Of a DNA stretch of 64,000 bases, positions 38,850-50,186 are shown in pieces. Source of the DNA: Methanothrix sp. (lineage in GTDB: Archaea; Halobacteriota; Methanosarcinia; Methanotrichales; Methanotrichaceae); the NCBI RefSeq assembly GCF_030055635.1, contig NZ_JASFYM010000011.1, forward strand, positions 1 through 64,000. Direction: 5' to 3'. The first letter of the stretch is position 1, and every line of letters starts with the position of its first letter. A program made the translations under genes and the position numbers. Under the pieces are notes generated by a model. The model was not told where the DNA came from, ran no database searches, and saw nothing but the letters and a program-made list of their open reading frames with translations.

Positions 38850-39743
38850 ATGGATCTGAAGGTGCCGCTTGATGTTCCAAGGAATGCCAGGGATGAGTAC
38901 ATAAGAAACTACACGGAGATCACGAGGGGCTCTGGCAGGCTGATGCTGTTTGCAGGCGATCAGAAGGTCGAGCATCTGAACGACGACTTCTACGGCCAGG
39001 GGATAGCAGAGGATGATGCGGATCCCGAGCATCTCTTCAGGATAGCCAGCCAGGGCAGGATAGGCGTCTTTGCGACGCAGCTGGGCCTGATTGCCAGATA
39101 CGGCATGGACTATCCGGACGTTCCTTATCTGGTGAAGCTGAACTCCAAGACGAATCTGATAAAGACATCACAGGCAGATCCCCTGAGCAGGGCGTGGATT
39201 GATGTCCCTCAGGTCGTGGAGTTCAGAAGGGAGACAGGGCTCAGGATACTTGGCGTCGGCTACACGGTCTACCCCGGGAGCGAGCATGAGGCTGTGATGC
39301 TGAGAGAGGCGGCTCAGGTGGTGCATGAAGCTCACAGGCACGGGCTTGTTGTGGTTTTATGGATGTATCCGAGGGGCAAGGCTGTGAAGGACGAGCATGA
39401 CCCGCATCTGATCGCCGGCGCATGCGGGGTTGCAGCCGCGCTGGGAAGCGATTTCGTGAAAGTGAACTACCCCAGAGCTGAGAATCCGGCTCTGGCATTC
39501 AGGGAGGCTGTGATGGCGGCCGGCAGAACAAAGGTGATATGCGCCGGCGGATCGAGCGAGGATCCCGATGCGTTTCTCAGAAGGCTCCACGACCAGATCC
39601 ACATCTCAGGCGCATCCGGAAATGCGACGGGAAGGAACATACACCAGAAGAGCCTCAGGGAGGCGATCAGGATGTGCAACGCGATATATGCCATAACCGT
39701 CGAGAACAGATCTCTCGATGAGGCGCTGCGCATTCTGCGGTGA
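38850..39743 (+). CDS. Archaeal class I fructose-bisphosphate aldolase (DhnA family)
   Basis: A 297-residue TIM-barrel aldolase making fructose 1,6-bisphosphate in gluconeogenesis. FAGDQKVEHL corresponds to the conserved N-terminal Asp region, and the Schiff-base Lys lies in DFVKVNYPRA (near 207). The GASGNATGRNIHQ segment at the C-terminus replaces the usual phosphate-binding GRNVFQ. A paralogue, probably ADH synthase, is at 50187. ATG follows GGGGGCGTGTGA. Confidence 0.85.
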   Translation: MDLKVPLDVPRNARDEYIRNYTEITRGSGRLMLFAGDQKVEHLNDDFYGQGIAEDDADPEHLFRIASQGRIGVFATQLGLIARYGMDYPDVPYLVKLNSKTNLIKTSQADPLSRAWIDVPQVVEFRRETGLRILGVGYTVYPGSEHEAVMLREAAQVVHEAHRHGLVVVLWMYPRGKAVKDEHDPHLIAGACGVAAALGSDFVKVNYPRAENPALAFREAVMAAGRTKVICAGGSSEDPDAFLRRLHDQIHISGASGNATGRNIHQKSLREAIRMCNAIYAITVENRSLDEALRILR

Positions 39744-39956
39744 GTCCTGATCTTCTATGGGTGCACATGCAGACGGTGCTATCTTCGCAAATTTCAGAGA
39801 TAAATCCAGTGTACAGCATTTACAGCTGTGAGATCCGCATTTCATCTTTCAGAGATGCTAACAGGATGAAAAGCGCCTTGCACCTCATCATTTTAGAGAT
39901 AACATCGTCGCCGGATATCATAACAGAAGCCCAGCAGCAGCGGAGCTCTATCAGAC

Positions 39957-40691
39957 ATGACGATAAAATTTAAATCAAGTAATGATGATATTTCATGTGA
40001 AGGGGGTATAAAGACGAGACTTCTCATTCTCATGGCTGTGCTCATGGCGATCGGCTCAGCTGCTGGAGACCCGAGCTACGGCTCCAAGGTCCTGCCGTAT
40101 GATGCTGATGAGTCGAGAGCGCTCAGCGCGTTTTCATCTGCGCCTGTGTTCGCCTACTCGGATGCGAACATACGTGGGGTCTTCGATATCTCAGATCCCG
40201 TTTACATAGATGTGGATCCCTCAGATGATGCGGTCAACGAGAACGATGTGAGACTGACGCCTTTCGGAACATATCCTGCTGGAAGCCAGGTCAGGCTCGG
40301 CGATCAGGATTACGGATACAAGCTCACGCCCTTCGGCATCGGTGGCATGCCTGGCGCACAGCTTGTCTACTTCGATGTGGATGGCGATGGAGCATACAGC
40401 ATCGTGGACCCTGTTTACCTCGATGTGGGGCCGGAGTATGGCAGGATTGATGCCGGAGATGTGCGCATAACAGGCTACATGACGCTTCAGGCGGGAAGCA
40501 GGGTCAGGGATTCGGATCCTGACAACGACAAGCCCGCGCCTGTGCTGCCAGGGCTGCTGTGCTTCATGAACCTGAACGGGAACATAAACAGCGGTGGGTG
40601 GGCGATCTACGACCAGGGAGACCGCATATATGTCGATACGCAGTATCCGTTCTATACAGTGACCGTGAACGACATCAGGCTCTTCATATGA
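39957..40691 (+). CDS. Secreted protein with dockerin/EF-hand-like calcium repeats
   Basis: Up to 244 residues. A signal peptide (LLILMAVLMAIGSAAG) is followed by three loop-bearing repeats of the form D-x-D-G-D-x-x-x-S-x-x-DPVYLDV, resembling dockerin-like calcium loops; the clearest is DVDGDGAYSIVDPVYLDV. Such proteins bind surface partners. The ATG at 39957 gives an unusually long, polar region before the signal, and a TATA-like AAATTTAAAT lies just inside the frame, so the real start may be further in; a GGGGGT stretch at about 40003 fits that. Confidence 0.65.
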   Translation: MTIKFKSSNDDISCEGGIKTRLLILMAVLMAIGSAAGDPSYGSKVLPYDADESRALSAFSSAPVFAYSDANIRGVFDISDPVYIDVDPSDDAVNENDVRLTPFGTYPAGSQVRLGDQDYGYKLTPFGIGGMPGAQLVYFDVDGDGAYSIVDPVYLDVGPEYGRIDAGDVRITGYMTLQAGSRVRDSDPDNDKPAPVLPGLLCFMNLNGNINSGGWAIYDQGDRIYVDTQYPFYTVTVNDIRLFI

Positions 40692-40854
40692 GCTTACGAG
40701 CTGCATATGAACATGCACTTTCAGCGCGGACCAGGATCGCGGGCATCTGGGGATGCGATTGCATGATCTCCCGGTAATAGCACTCCGAAAAGCTGGCCTG
40801 CGATCCCTGCTCTGCAATGGCAAATATTAATATTAGCAGATAGACCTGGTATCT

Positions 40855-41496
40855 ATGCTCAGATGCCACAGGTCTCATGCTGCCCTTCTGGCTGTGCTCA
40901 TTGTTTTCTGTACATCCGGAGGGATGGCTCAGAACGCAACCGCCGATCAGCCTGCCCTCGAGGGCATATGGAGGCTGTCGCTCGGCCAGAATGCCGTGAC
41001 CATGGTCCTCCATCAGTTCGAGGGCCAGATCTTCGGATCTGCCAGCTCCTCTGAGGAATCATGGAACGGCGTTGTTATGGGGTCCGCCGACAACAGCAGC
41101 CTGGAGCTGACGATCACGTTCTTAAGGGAGAACGGTCTTTCTGAAATAAGGCTGATCGGCAGCTTTGCGAACGAGGAGATGCGCGGAACATTCTACAGAT
41201 CTGACAGCATCGGAAACGCAGAGAATGGAGAGTTCGAGGCTATCCTGATAAATCCCGATACCTCTGCATACACGCCCGTCAAGGAGACGCTGCCGGAGAT
41301 CAGCACCTCACAGCCCGCACTCACAACCACATCTGACAACACCTCAGGCACATCGCCCTCTGAGACTCAGGGCACCGGCGCCCAGAGCAGGTACACCGAT
41401 GTGCACTCCCTGGCGCATCTCGTGCCTCCGGCGGCCGGTGTGATTCCGCCGGGCATCAACATGGGCGGAGCTGGCGGCATGGGGATGATGGGATAG
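40855..41496 (+). CDS. Predicted secreted protein with Gly/Met-rich C-terminus
   Basis: A 213-residue protein of unrecognised family. A signal peptide ends near SGGMAQN. A beta-rich domain with several NxS/T sites follows, then a Ser/Thr linker (about 140-180) and a C-terminus GGAGGMGMMG. The stop is directly followed by the ATG of the cyclase gene (TAGATG), so they are probably co-transcribed. Confidence 0.6.
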   Translation: MLRCHRSHAALLAVLIVFCTSGGMAQNATADQPALEGIWRLSLGQNAVTMVLHQFEGQIFGSASSSEESWNGVVMGSADNSSLELTITFLRENGLSEIRLIGSFANEEMRGTFYRSDSIGNAENGEFEAILINPDTSAYTPVKETLPEISTSQPALTTTSDNTSGTSPSETQGTGAQSRYTDVHSLAHLVPPAAGVIPPGINMGGAGGMGMMG

Positions 41497-42090
41497 ATGC
41501 CATCTCCTATCAGGATTTACGATGTAACACACACGATTAACAGCAGGCTGCCTGTATACCCAGGAGATCCGGGTTTCTCCAGAGAGGTGCTGAAAAGCCT
41601 GGAGTGGGGAGATCCGTACACGCTCTCCGCTCTCCACCTCAGCGCACATGCAGGCACGCACCTCGACGCGCCCTCTCATTACATCAGTAGCGGCAGATCC
41701 GTTCACGAGATACCGATCGAGAGCCTGATCATGATTGTGGATCTCATCGATGCTGGAATGGTTGTGCGTCCTGATGCTCTATCGGGTTTGAACCCTCGCG
41801 CAGAGGGCGTCATCTTCAGAACAGGATCTCTCAGGGGATGCATCTCAGAGAGCGCTGCCAGGGCATGTGCCGATCTCAAATTGAAACTGATCGGAACAGA
41901 TGCGCTGTCAGTGGACAGCTCGGAGGAAGATGTGGTGCACAGGATGCTGCTGTCGAATGACATACTGATCCTGGAGGGGCTGTATCTGGAGGGCGTTCCG
42001 GCCGGCATTTACACGCTTCTCTGCATGCCGCTCAAGATCGAGGGCGCGGAGGCATCTCCGGTGAGAGCCATCCTGGCCCCGTCTGAGTGA
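41497..42090 (+). CDS. Cyclase-family metal hydrolase (kynurenine formamidase-like)
   Basis: A 197-residue protein with the family signature HAGTHLDAPSHY (about 50-61) and the later GTDALSVDSSEEDV. The family includes arylformamidases and isatin hydrolase, which use zinc or manganese to open amide or lactone bonds. The substrate is unknown. It follows the secreted protein gene with no gap. Confidence 0.85.
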   Translation: MPSPIRIYDVTHTINSRLPVYPGDPGFSREVLKSLEWGDPYTLSALHLSAHAGTHLDAPSHYISSGRSVHEIPIESLIMIVDLIDAGMVVRPDALSGLNPRAEGVIFRTGSLRGCISESAARACADLKLKLIGTDALSVDSSEEDVVHRMLLSNDILILEGLYLEGVPAGIYTLLCMPLKIEGAEASPVRAILAPSE

Positions 42091-42144
42091 TCAGGAACTT
42101 CTGGGAATACGTCTTCAGGTCGATGCAGATCATGAGGGAATGGT

Positions 42145-45100
42145 ATGGATGCTGATCAACCAGCAGTATATGTATTCGATGAAAAGGGTCGTGTCAGATA
42201 CCTGAGCAGGACCGCTGAAATGCTGTCGGGGAGAATCACGGGATGCAGATCCATCTACGAGGTCCTGGGGGTATCATGCAGCGACGCCCTGGCCTCTGCC
42301 GTTGCATCTGGTGCTCCCTCCCGGATCAGGGCGCGGCTGGGCTGCTCAGATTCTGAGATTCCCCTCTCTGTTATTCCCCTCAGGGATGCCGACGGCTCCA
42401 GGGGGCTGATGCTCATATCAGACCCCACAGGTTCTTTTGGAGATGATAGGGAGAAGCTGTGGTACAGGACAGCGCTCGACAGATGCAGTGATGCTGTATT
42501 TTTTGTGGAGGCTGAAAGCAGAAGGATCCTAGATGCAAATGCAGCCTTCCAGGAGCTGCTGGGGTATCCTCCGGAGGAGATTCAGTCCCTCACGCTCTAC
42601 GACATAATGGAGCAGGACAGGGAGGAGATCGATGAGATCATCAGGCATGCGATGTGCCGGGAGATAGAGTGTGTCCAGGCATACAGATCCGTCGACGGCT
42701 CGAGCATCCAGATCAGGGGAAGGTTCAGCCCGATCGAGGGCGATGGGACGCTCTGCGTGATACTCTCTCCAGATGAGAATCATGATGATTACATCCAGAA
42801 GAGAGATGTCCTCCTCGCTGGCGTGGCCATGGCTGCGAACCAGCTCCTCACAGTGGATGGATTTGATAAAAGTTTGACGAGCGCTCTCGAGTTCCTCGGA
42901 TCCGCAGCGGATGTCGATCGTGTTTACGTGTATCAGAACAGTGAGTCCGGGGAGGAGGCTGTGCTCAGGTTCAGGTGGGAGAGGGGCAGCGCCCATGCGA
43001 GCCTGGGTGACAGGATTAGATACGACGAGCTGCCGCGCTGGCGCGAGCGTTTCCTGAACGACAGGCCTGTCCATGGAATAGTGGATGAGATGCCTCCTCA
43101 GGAGCGGGATCTGCTGAAATGCCGCGGCGCCCGATCAGTCCTGATCTTTCCCATAACAATAGCGGACAGGCTGTGGGGTTTCATAGGGTTCGAGGACTGC
43201 GAGCGCGAGCGATCCTGGAGCTGGAACGAGATATCAGTGCTCATGCTTGGTGTGGCCAGCATAGGCGGCGCGATAGCGAGAAGTGAGGCAGAGGAGAGCC
43301 TCCGCAGGAGCGAGGAGAGGTACAGGGAGCTCGTCGAGAGCGCGAACAGCATAATCCTGAGGCTTGACAGAAGAGGGAATGTGAGGTTCATCAACGGGTT
43401 CGCCCAGCGGTTCTTCGGCTACTCGGAGAGCGAGATCCTGGGAAAGTGCGTGATGGGCACGCTCGTCCCCGAGATCGAGTCGACGGGGCGGGATCTGAGG
43501 GGGATGATCGCGGAGATACTCAAAGCGCCTGAGGACTACAGGACGAATGTGAATGAGAACATGAAAAAGAGCGGAGAGCGCGTCTGGATCGCATGGACGA
43601 ACAGGCCCATCGTCTCTGAGAGCGGGGAGATGGAGATCCTGTGTGTCGGGAATGATATAACAGAGCTCAGGCGCGCGAAGGAGCGTCTCGAATCGATGAA
43701 CCAGAGGCTTCTCGAGATCATAGAGTTCCTCCCAGATGCGACACTTGTAATAGACGCTGATGGCAGGGTTGTGGCCTGGAACAGGGCGATGGAGGAGATG
43801 ACAGGAATACAGAAGAGCGAGATTCTCGGGAGGGGAAATTTTGCATATGCCCTGCCCTTCCACGGATGCCGGAGGCCTATGCTCATAGATCTTGTCATGA
43901 GATACGATGAGCACATCGCATCCCTCTACGAGCATCTTGAGAGGAGGGGTGATACGCTCTACGCCCATGTCCACGTGCCATCGCTCTACGGTGGCCGCGG
44001 TGCATACCTGTGGGTCAAGGCCTCCCCGCTCAGGGACAGCGATGGCAGGATTGTGGGTGCGATCGAGTCGATGAGGGACATCACTGAGCATAGGGTAGCT
44101 GAGATGGAACTGATGAGGAGGGATCATCTTCTTGCCGGCTCAGCTCTTGCGATAAACAGCCTTCTCTCGGGAGAGGACTATGAGTCATCTATAAACGAGG
44201 CTCTGCAGATCCTGGGGCTCATCTCAGAGGTGGATCGCGTCTACGTCTTCGAGAACCATGAGGGGGATGAGCCAGAGCTATGCATGCGGTTCGAGTGGTG
44301 CAGGGATGGTATCAGGAGCAGAATAGACAATCCGATCTTCGGGGGTCTCTCTTACAGCAGGTTCTTCCCGGGATGGTACGAGATCCTCAGCTCTGGCAAG
44401 GTCATAAAGGGCCTTGTGCGCGATCTTCCGCCTTCAGTGAGAGAGATCCTCGAGCCGTATGGAGTCCTGTCCATCCTTATCGTTCCTATCACTGTCGGTG
44501 GGAGGTTCTGGGGATTCGTCGGATTCGATGATACAACCTGTGAGAGAGTGTGGACCGATGCCGAGGTCTCGATACTGGTAGCCTCTGCGAGCACCATAGG
44601 AGAGGCGGTGGCGAAAAATGATGCCATAGAGCGGATGAGGCTCCTCGAGTCCGCGGTGGTCAACAGCAACGATGCGATCGTAATAGCCGCTCCCGATCCA
44701 TCTGACGGGATGCCCAAGATCGTTTACGTGAACGATGCGTTCACCAGGATGACGGGATATGCAAGAGAGGAGGTGCTGGGGAGGTATCCGGATTTCCTTG
44801 AGGGGCCGGAGACTGAAAGATCGAAGACCCTGGAGATCCTGGAGGCGGTCAGGAAGGAGCAGTCTGTGAACCAGGAGCTCGTCAACTACAGGAAGGATGG
44901 CTCCAAGTTCTGGGTCGAGCTGAACATATTCCCTGTGAGGGATCAGAGGGGCGAGGTCACACACTGGGTATCGATACAGAGGGACACGACCGAGAGGAGG
45001 CTCGCCGAGGAGCGCCTCCGCTGGAGTGAGCTCCTGATGAGATCGATGACAGAGAGCATACCATTTGGATTCTATGTGCTCGACAGGGCTACGGGGAGGA

Positions 45101-47223
45101 GCCTTTACCTCAACCACAGGTTCTGCGAGCTTCTGGGCGTTGAGGATCTCGAGGAGGATTTAAGATCTGGAAGGCTGGATGGCAGCGATCTCTTCTCGTG
45201 GATAGGCTCAATGCATTCAGAGGCGGGGGATGCTCTCAGAGAGATATACAATCGTGATGACGATGTTGAGATCGAGATCAGAACAGCAGATGGCAGGATG
45301 ATAAAGGTTTTCGCGACAGATATCAGGGAGAGATACGGCAGGTACTTCGGCAGGCTGGGCATCTTCGAGGACGTGACCCAGGACATAAAGGCTGCTGAGG
45401 AGCTCAGAAGAGCTAAGGAGGCTGCTGAGGAGGCGGCGAGATCGAAGGCGGAGTTCCTCGCGAACATGAGCCATGAGATCAGGACACCTCTGAATGCGAT
45501 CATAGGCATGTCAGGGCTACTCCTGAGAACTAGCGTCACCCCGGAGCAGAGGTCTTATGTCAGCGCGATAGAGAGCAGTGGAAATGCGCTGCTCGAGATG
45601 CTCGCTGACATACTGGATCTCTCGAAGATCGAGGAGGGGAAGCTCGAGCTCGACTCAAGCCCGTTCAGCATCATGGAGTGCGTCGAGACATGCGTGGACA
45701 TCCTCTCTGTAAAAGCAAGCGAGAAGCAGATCGAGCTGGTCTATCTCATAGACGAGGATGTGCCTGAGCTTGTCCTGGGTGATGTCACAAGGGTCAGACA
45801 GGTGCTGGTCAACCTTCTGGAGAATGCGATCAAGTTCACCGAGAGAGGAGAGGTCTTCCTGAGGGTGAGCTGCCAGCATATGGATGAGGATCTGTCAGAG
45901 CTCCATTTCGCCGTGAGGGATACCGGCATAGGGATTCCTGCGGAGAAGATGGACAGGCTCTTCCAGACATTCAGCCAGGTTGACTCCTCGATTACAAGGA
46001 GATACGGCGGTACAGGTCTCGGTCTGGCCATCAGCAAGCATCTTGTTGAGCTGATGGGCGGCAGGATCTGGGCTGAGAGCGTCCCTGGAAAGGGCTCGAC
46101 CTTCCACTTCACGATAAAGGCAAGGGTCTCAGAGCAACCGCAGGATAGAGGCGATCTGCTGGAGGGATGTCGCGCCCTGCTGATCTACAGAAACGATACT
46201 GCGAGGTATGTGCTCAAAACAGTGCTCCTCGCTCACAAGATCGATGTCGTGGATGCGCCCCGTCTCGATGAGTCCATCCTGAAGGAAAAATTCGATTTTG
46301 TGCTTGTGGAATCTTCTGACATCAATGATATCGCGAAGATAAAATCTGCTCTGCCAGGCGCACGCATTCTCGCAATCACAGATCTGCTGAAGCCCACAGT
46401 CTCGCCAGATACTCCGGCGATCCCGAAGCCTGTGAAGCACTCGCAGCTGATCTCAGCGATGATAAGCACCATCATGGGGGAATCAAAGGAGACGCTTGCA
46501 CCAGAGGAGTTTGGGAGGAGCGATCTCAGAATCCTTGTCGCTGAGGATAATCCTGTGAACCTGAGGGTGGTGCTCATGATGCTCTCACATCTAGGCTACA
46601 GTGCAGACACCGCGCACAACGGGCTTGAGGTTCTCAGGGCCCTCGAGCATCGCGATTACGATCTCGTGCTCATGGACATACAGATGCCTGATATGGATGG
46701 CCTGGAGGCGGCCCGCAGGATAAGGGAGATGAAGGGGTATGAGAGGCCGCGTATCGTGGCGATAACTGCCTATGCGCTCGAAGGAGATCGGGAGAGGTGC
46801 ATCGCAGCGGGAATGAATGATTACATAAGCAAGCCTGTGACGCTGGAGAAGCTGAGGGCTGCGATAGAGAGGGAGGAGGATGTTCTGGATCCCGCGACCC
46901 TCTCCGGGCTAAGGGAGCTCCAGGAGCCAGGCGAGCCGGATGTGGTCGCGGAGCTGGGGGCGATATTTCTGAGCAACGCCCCGTCGAGAATCGCATCGAT
47001 GCACGAGGCTCTTGAGGGAAGTGATCCGGAGGCGCTCCGCAGGGCAGCCCACAGCATGAAGTCGGCCAGCGCAAGCATAGGGGCTCTCCACCTCTCCAGG
47101 ATCTGCGCGGAGATCGAGGCGCTCGGGCGAGAGGCGAAGCTCGATGAGGTTAAGGGGATGATGAGAGCGCTGGATGCGGAGTTCGAGAGGGTCAGAAGGG
47201 AACTGGAGAGGATTGCGGGGTGA
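42145..47223 (+). CDS. Giant hybrid histidine kinase: PAS/GAF array, HisKA, two receivers, Hpt
   Basis: 1692 residues with no membrane segment. In order: PAS (5-100), PAS (105-215), GAF-like (219-372), two PAS (389-645), a second GAF-like domain (655-825) clearly duplicated from the first (both open RDxLLAG), two PAS (829-1085), HisKA with [15 protein letters not shown] (about 1105), HATPase ending [11 protein letters not shown], a degenerate receiver with Glu in place of the phospho-Asp (LVESSD, about 1335-1445), a complete receiver ([13 protein letters not shown], about 1458-1575) and an Hpt domain with AHSMKSAS (about 1635). It can therefore run a full phosphorelay on one chain. No output partner is adjacent. 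Archaeal kinases of this complexity are uncommon. Confidence 0.94.
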   Translation: MDADQPAVYVFDEKGRVRYLSRTAEMLSGRITGCRSIYEVLGVSCSDALASAVASGAPSRIRARLGCSDSEIPLSVIPLRDADGSRGLMLISDPTGSFGDDREKLWYRTALDRCSDAVFFVEAESRRILDANAAFQELLGYPPEEIQSLTLYDIMEQDREEIDEIIRHAMCREIECVQAYRSVDGSSIQIRGRFSPIEGDGTLCVILSPDENHDDYIQKRDVLLAGVAMAANQLLTVDGFDKSLTSALEFLGSAADVDRVYVYQNSESGEEAVLRFRWERGSAHASLGDRIRYDELPRWRERFLNDRPVHGIVDEMPPQERDLLKCRGARSVLIFPITIADRLWGFIGFEDCERERSWSWNEISVLMLGVASIGGAIARSEAEESLRRSEERYRELVESANSIILRLDRRGNVRFINGFAQRFFGYSESEILGKCVMGTLVPEIESTGRDLRGMIAEILKAPEDYRTNVNENMKKSGERVWIAWTNRPIVSESGEMEILCVGNDITELRRAKERLESMNQRLLEIIEFLPDATLVIDADGRVVAWNRAMEEMTGIQKSEILGRGNFAYALPFHGCRRPMLIDLVMRYDEHIASLYEHLERRGDTLYAHVHVPSLYGGRGAYLWVKASPLRDSDGRIVGAIESMRDITEHRVAEMELMRRDHLLAGSALAINSLLSGEDYESSINEALQILGLISEVDRVYVFENHEGDEPELCMRFEWCRDGIRSRIDNPIFGGLSYSRFFPGWYEILSSGKVIKGLVRDLPPSVREILEPYGVLSILIVPITVGGRFWGFVGFDDTTCERVWTDAEVSILVASASTIGEAVAKNDAIERMRLLESAVVNSNDAIVIAAPDPSDGMPKIVYVNDAFTRMTGYAREEVLGRYPDFLEGPETERSKTLEILEAVRKEQSVNQELVNYRKDGSKFWVELNIFPVRDQRGEVTHWVSIQRDTTERRLAEERLRWSELLMRSMTESIPFGFYVLDRATGRSLYLNHRFCELLGVEDLEEDLRSGRLDGSDLFSWIGSMHSEAGDALREIYNRDDDVEIEIRTADGRMIKVFATDIRERYGRYFGRLGIFEDVTQDIKAAEELRRAKEAAEEAARSKAEFLANMSHEIRTPLNAIIGMSGLLLRTSVTPEQRSYVSAIESSGNALLEMLADILDLSKIEEGKLELDSSPFSIMECVETCVDILSVKASEKQIELVYLIDEDVPELVLGDVTRVRQVLVNLLENAIKFTERGEVFLRVSCQHMDEDLSELHFAVRDTGIGIPAEKMDRLFQTFSQVDSSITRRYGGTGLGLAISKHLVELMGGRIWAESVPGKGSTFHFTIKARVSEQPQDRGDLLEGCRALLIYRNDTARYVLKTVLLAHKIDVVDAPRLDESILKEKFDFVLVESSDINDIAKIKSALPGARILAITDLLKPTVSPDTPAIPKPVKHSQLISAMISTIMGESKETLAPEEFGRSDLRILVAEDNPVNLRVVLMMLSHLGYSADTAHNGLEVLRALEHRDYDLVLMDIQMPDMDGLEAARRIREMKGYERPRIVAITAYALEGDRERCIAAGMNDYISKPVTLEKLRAAIEREEDVLDPATLSGLRELQEPGEPDVVAELGAIFLSNAPSRIASMHEALEGSDPEALRRAAHSMKSASASIGALHLSRICAEIEALGREAKLDEVKGMMRALDAEFERVRRELERIAG

Positions 47224-47361
47224 GATCTCCTGCCAGCAGAGTTCGGAGTCGCATGTTTTCATATCCTGTGAAGTGAAGGCTCATGGTGCTCTCCTGTCCG
47301 CCAGACATCCGTCTGTATGCCTTCTGAGGAGTCTGATGGGATTTTGTCCCATTTGCACCCG

Positions 47362-47375
47362 AAGTTGCACAACTT
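47362..47375. promoter_or_regulatory. Inverted repeat upstream of cobQ
   Basis: AAGTTG-CA-CAACTT is a perfect 6-bp dyad 45 bases upstream of the cobQ ATG, next to a GGGA/TCCC hairpin (47338-47350). It could be an operator. The binding factor is unknown. Confidence 0.4.
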
Positions 47376-47419
47376 GGAGAGATAAGTGACAAATACAACG
47401 ATCTCGTGAATTCTGGTGG

Positions 47420-48883
47420 ATGACTAAGTATCTGATCATTCTGGGCACAACATCCCACTCTGGAAAGAGCATACTGGTCACAGCCCTCTGCAGGATACTC
47501 AAAAACCGCGGGCTTCGCGTCGCTCCGTTCAAGTCGCAGAACATGAGCCTGAACTCGTGGGTGACCTCCTCCGGCGGGGAGATGGGTATTGCCCAGGCGG
47601 TGCAGGCATGGGCAGCCGGCCTGGAGCCTTCTGTGCTCATGAACCCCATACTGCTCAAGCCGAAGGGTGACCGCACATCTCAGGTCATAATAATGGGAAG
47701 ACCGGTGGCAGATAAGTCGGCAGCTGAGTACTATAAGGATATAGAGAGCCTGAAGGGAATCGTCGATTCTGCGATCGAGGAGCTGAGCAGAGATTATGAT
47801 TACATAATCGTTGAGGGTGCAGGCGGCGCGGCTGAGATAAACCTCTTCGACAGGGATATCGCGAACATATACGTCGCATCCAGGCTCAGAGCCCCCATAA
47901 TACTCGTGGGGGACATCGAGAGGGGCGGGGTCTTCGCGAGCCTTTATGGAACTGTGAAGCTCCTCCCGCCTGAGATAAGAGATCTCGTGAAGGGATTGGT
48001 CATAAACAAGTTCCGCGGGGATCCCACGATACTCCAGCCGGGTATAAAAATGCTCGAGGATATGACCGGCATACCTGTGCTTGGGATTCTCCCCTACTTG
48101 GATGTAGAGATACCCTCTGAGGATTCTGTCTCGCTCTCGGACAAGAGGCTCTCGCAAAAGGAGGATGTGCCGGAGATCGCGATCATAAGGCTACCCAGGA
48201 TATCGAACTTCACAGACTTCGAGCCGCTGGAGCGACACGCCAGGGTCAGATACGTCGATCTCCGGGACGATCTCGGAAGTCCGGATGCTGTTATAATCCC
48301 GGGCACGAAGAACACAGTATCGGATCTGGCCGAGATGAGGAGGCACGGTATGGATCGCAGGATCCTCGCCCTGAGAAACGTTCCGATAATCGGCATCTGT
48401 GGCGGGTATCAGATTCTGGGGAGGGAGATAATCGACTGCGGGATAGAGGATATCTGCGGATCTGTTCCGGGGCTGGGGCTCATCGATGCTGTGACGCGCT
48501 TCGACGCATACGAGAAGAGAACCGTGCAGGTGATAAAGGAGGTCACGGGTGACGGCCCAATACTGGGAAGGATAAAGGGTGAGCGCGTGAGGGGATACGA
48601 GATACACATGGGGATCACAGAGTCCAGGGAGGTGAGCGCCTTCGGGGATGACGGTGCTGTCACCAGGGACGGAATGGTGATAGGCACATACCTCCACGGG
48701 CTCTTCGAGAACGAGAACTTCAGGAACGCCTTCCTCGATTACCTCTACGAGCGGAGGGGGCTCAGGCGCCAGGAGATCTCGAGCGAAGACGGCTTCGACG
48801 TCCTCGCAGAGTCAGTGGAGAGGCATCTCGACATGAAGAGAATACTGGATATGCTGGAGCTTGACGCCTCGACCATTAAATGA
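47420..48883 (+). CDS. cobQ: Cobyric acid synthase
   Basis: A 487-residue amidotransferase adding four amides to adenosylcobyric acid a,c-diamide in corrinoid synthesis. The N-terminal ATP-binding domain carries GTTSHSGKS and the C-terminal class I glutaminase has Cys in GICGGYQILG (about 327) and His in YEIHMG. The cofactor is needed by methanogen methyltransferases. No other cob genes are adjacent. Confidence 0.95.
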   Translation: MTKYLIILGTTSHSGKSILVTALCRILKNRGLRVAPFKSQNMSLNSWVTSSGGEMGIAQAVQAWAAGLEPSVLMNPILLKPKGDRTSQVIIMGRPVADKSAAEYYKDIESLKGIVDSAIEELSRDYDYIIVEGAGGAAEINLFDRDIANIYVASRLRAPIILVGDIERGGVFASLYGTVKLLPPEIRDLVKGLVINKFRGDPTILQPGIKMLEDMTGIPVLGILPYLDVEIPSEDSVSLSDKRLSQKEDVPEIAIIRLPRISNFTDFEPLERHARVRYVDLRDDLGSPDAVIIPGTKNTVSDLAEMRRHGMDRRILALRNVPIIGICGGYQILGREIIDCGIEDICGSVPGLGLIDAVTRFDAYEKRTVQVIKEVTGDGPILGRIKGERVRGYEIHMGITESREVSAFGDDGAVTRDGMVIGTYLHGLFENENFRNAFLDYLYERRGLRRQEISSEDGFDVLAESVERHLDMKRILDMLELDASTIK

Positions 48884-48929
48884 GGGCCAGATGGAGATGC
48901 AGCACAGATGCATCACGCAATGGTGAAAC

Positions 48930-50078
48930 ATGTTCAGGAAGCTGTCATCCGTCGGTTACGCGCTTGAGATGCTCCTCGATCTGTGCACCCCTGTGGATGA
49001 GAGAGAGAGGATCCCGATCGAGGACGCGTGCGGGAGGGTTCTCGCATCCGATGCTCTGTCGCCTGAGGACCTGCCGTCGTTCAACAGGGCCGCCATGGAT
49101 GGATATGCTGTCAGGTCTCATGAGACTAGAGGGGCATCCCAGAGCTCACCAGTCCGGATAACAGAGTACGCCAGGGTGAGAACAGGCGCCGCTCTCCCTG
49201 AGGGGTTCGATGCGGTTTCGATGCTTGAGGACTCGTTTTTGCGCGGTAACGTCCTTGAGGTCACAGCCGAGCTCACCCCCTACAGGAACGTCTCCAGGAT
49301 CGGAGAGGATGTGAGAGCCGGGGATGTGGTTCTCGGCCGAGAGCACATGCTTCGACCACCAGACATTGCGCTCCTCGGGGCGGTCGGCATCGATGAGGTT
49401 GAGGTCTTCACCAGACCGCGTGTCGCTGTTATACCAACAGGAGACGAGCTCGTCCCCAGGAGCTGCGTGCCCGCGCCGGGCGAGGCTAGGGAGATCAACA
49501 GCCTGATGATATGCAGCTACGTGAAGCTCTGGGGCGGTGAGCCGCAGCTCTCCGGAGTAATACCTGATGACAGGGATGCGATAAAGGAGGCAATAAAGAG
49601 CTGTCTGGATGCGGATCTGATACTGATCTCAGGTGGAACCTCTGTCGGCGAAAGAGACTATGCTCCGGGCGTGCTGGAGGAGCTGGGTGAGCTGATGGTT
49701 CACGGGATCAGGCTGAGCCCTGGCAGGCCCACAGCCCTGGGCTCCATCAGCGGCACGCCGGTTGTATGCCTTCCGGGATACCCTGTGGCTGCCCTGGCCT
49801 CGCTCTACCTGCTTGTGAGGCCTGCGGTAAAGAGGCTCGCACACCTCAGCGATGATGTTCCACGGAGGGATGCGAAGCTATTGAGAAAGATCCCGTCCAG
49901 GCCAGGCTACATCACATTCGCAAGGGTCTCGCTCAGGGATGGAACCGCTGATCCTGTCATGATCAGCGGAGCGGGCATACTGAGCTCGGTGGCGCGGGCC
50001 GACGGCTTCGTTCTGGTGCCGGAGGACCTGGAGGGGCTGGACGAGGGAGAGCGGGTAGAGGTGCACATCTTCGAGTGA
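48930..50078 (+). CDS. moeA: MoeA, molybdopterin molybdenumtransferase
   Basis: A 382-residue enzyme that inserts molybdate or tungstate into adenylated molybdopterin, needed here for formylmethanofuran dehydrogenase-type enzymes. Motifs: FNRAAMDGYAVR near the N-terminus, PTGDEL, SGGTSVGERDY and the C-terminal domain IV. It lies 46 bases after cobQ and may share its transcript. Confidence 0.94.
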   Translation: MFRKLSSVGYALEMLLDLCTPVDERERIPIEDACGRVLASDALSPEDLPSFNRAAMDGYAVRSHETRGASQSSPVRITEYARVRTGAALPEGFDAVSMLEDSFLRGNVLEVTAELTPYRNVSRIGEDVRAGDVVLGREHMLRPPDIALLGAVGIDEVEVFTRPRVAVIPTGDELVPRSCVPAPGEAREINSLMICSYVKLWGGEPQLSGVIPDDRDAIKEAIKSCLDADLILISGGTSVGERDYAPGVLEELGELMVHGIRLSPGRPTALGSISGTPVVCLPGYPVAALASLYLLVRPAVKRLAHLSDDVPRRDAKLLRKIPSRPGYITFARVSLRDGTADPVMISGAGILSSVARADGFVLVPEDLEGLDEGERVEVHIFE

Positions 50079-50186
50079 AGGGCCACATCTCTGCATTGAA
50101 AAGTGTAGCGTTCGTCTCTCAAATCGTCGGAACTCCTCGTCGTAATGCTTTTCGCGCGTCGACCAGGAGCTCCAAAAGATCAAGTG

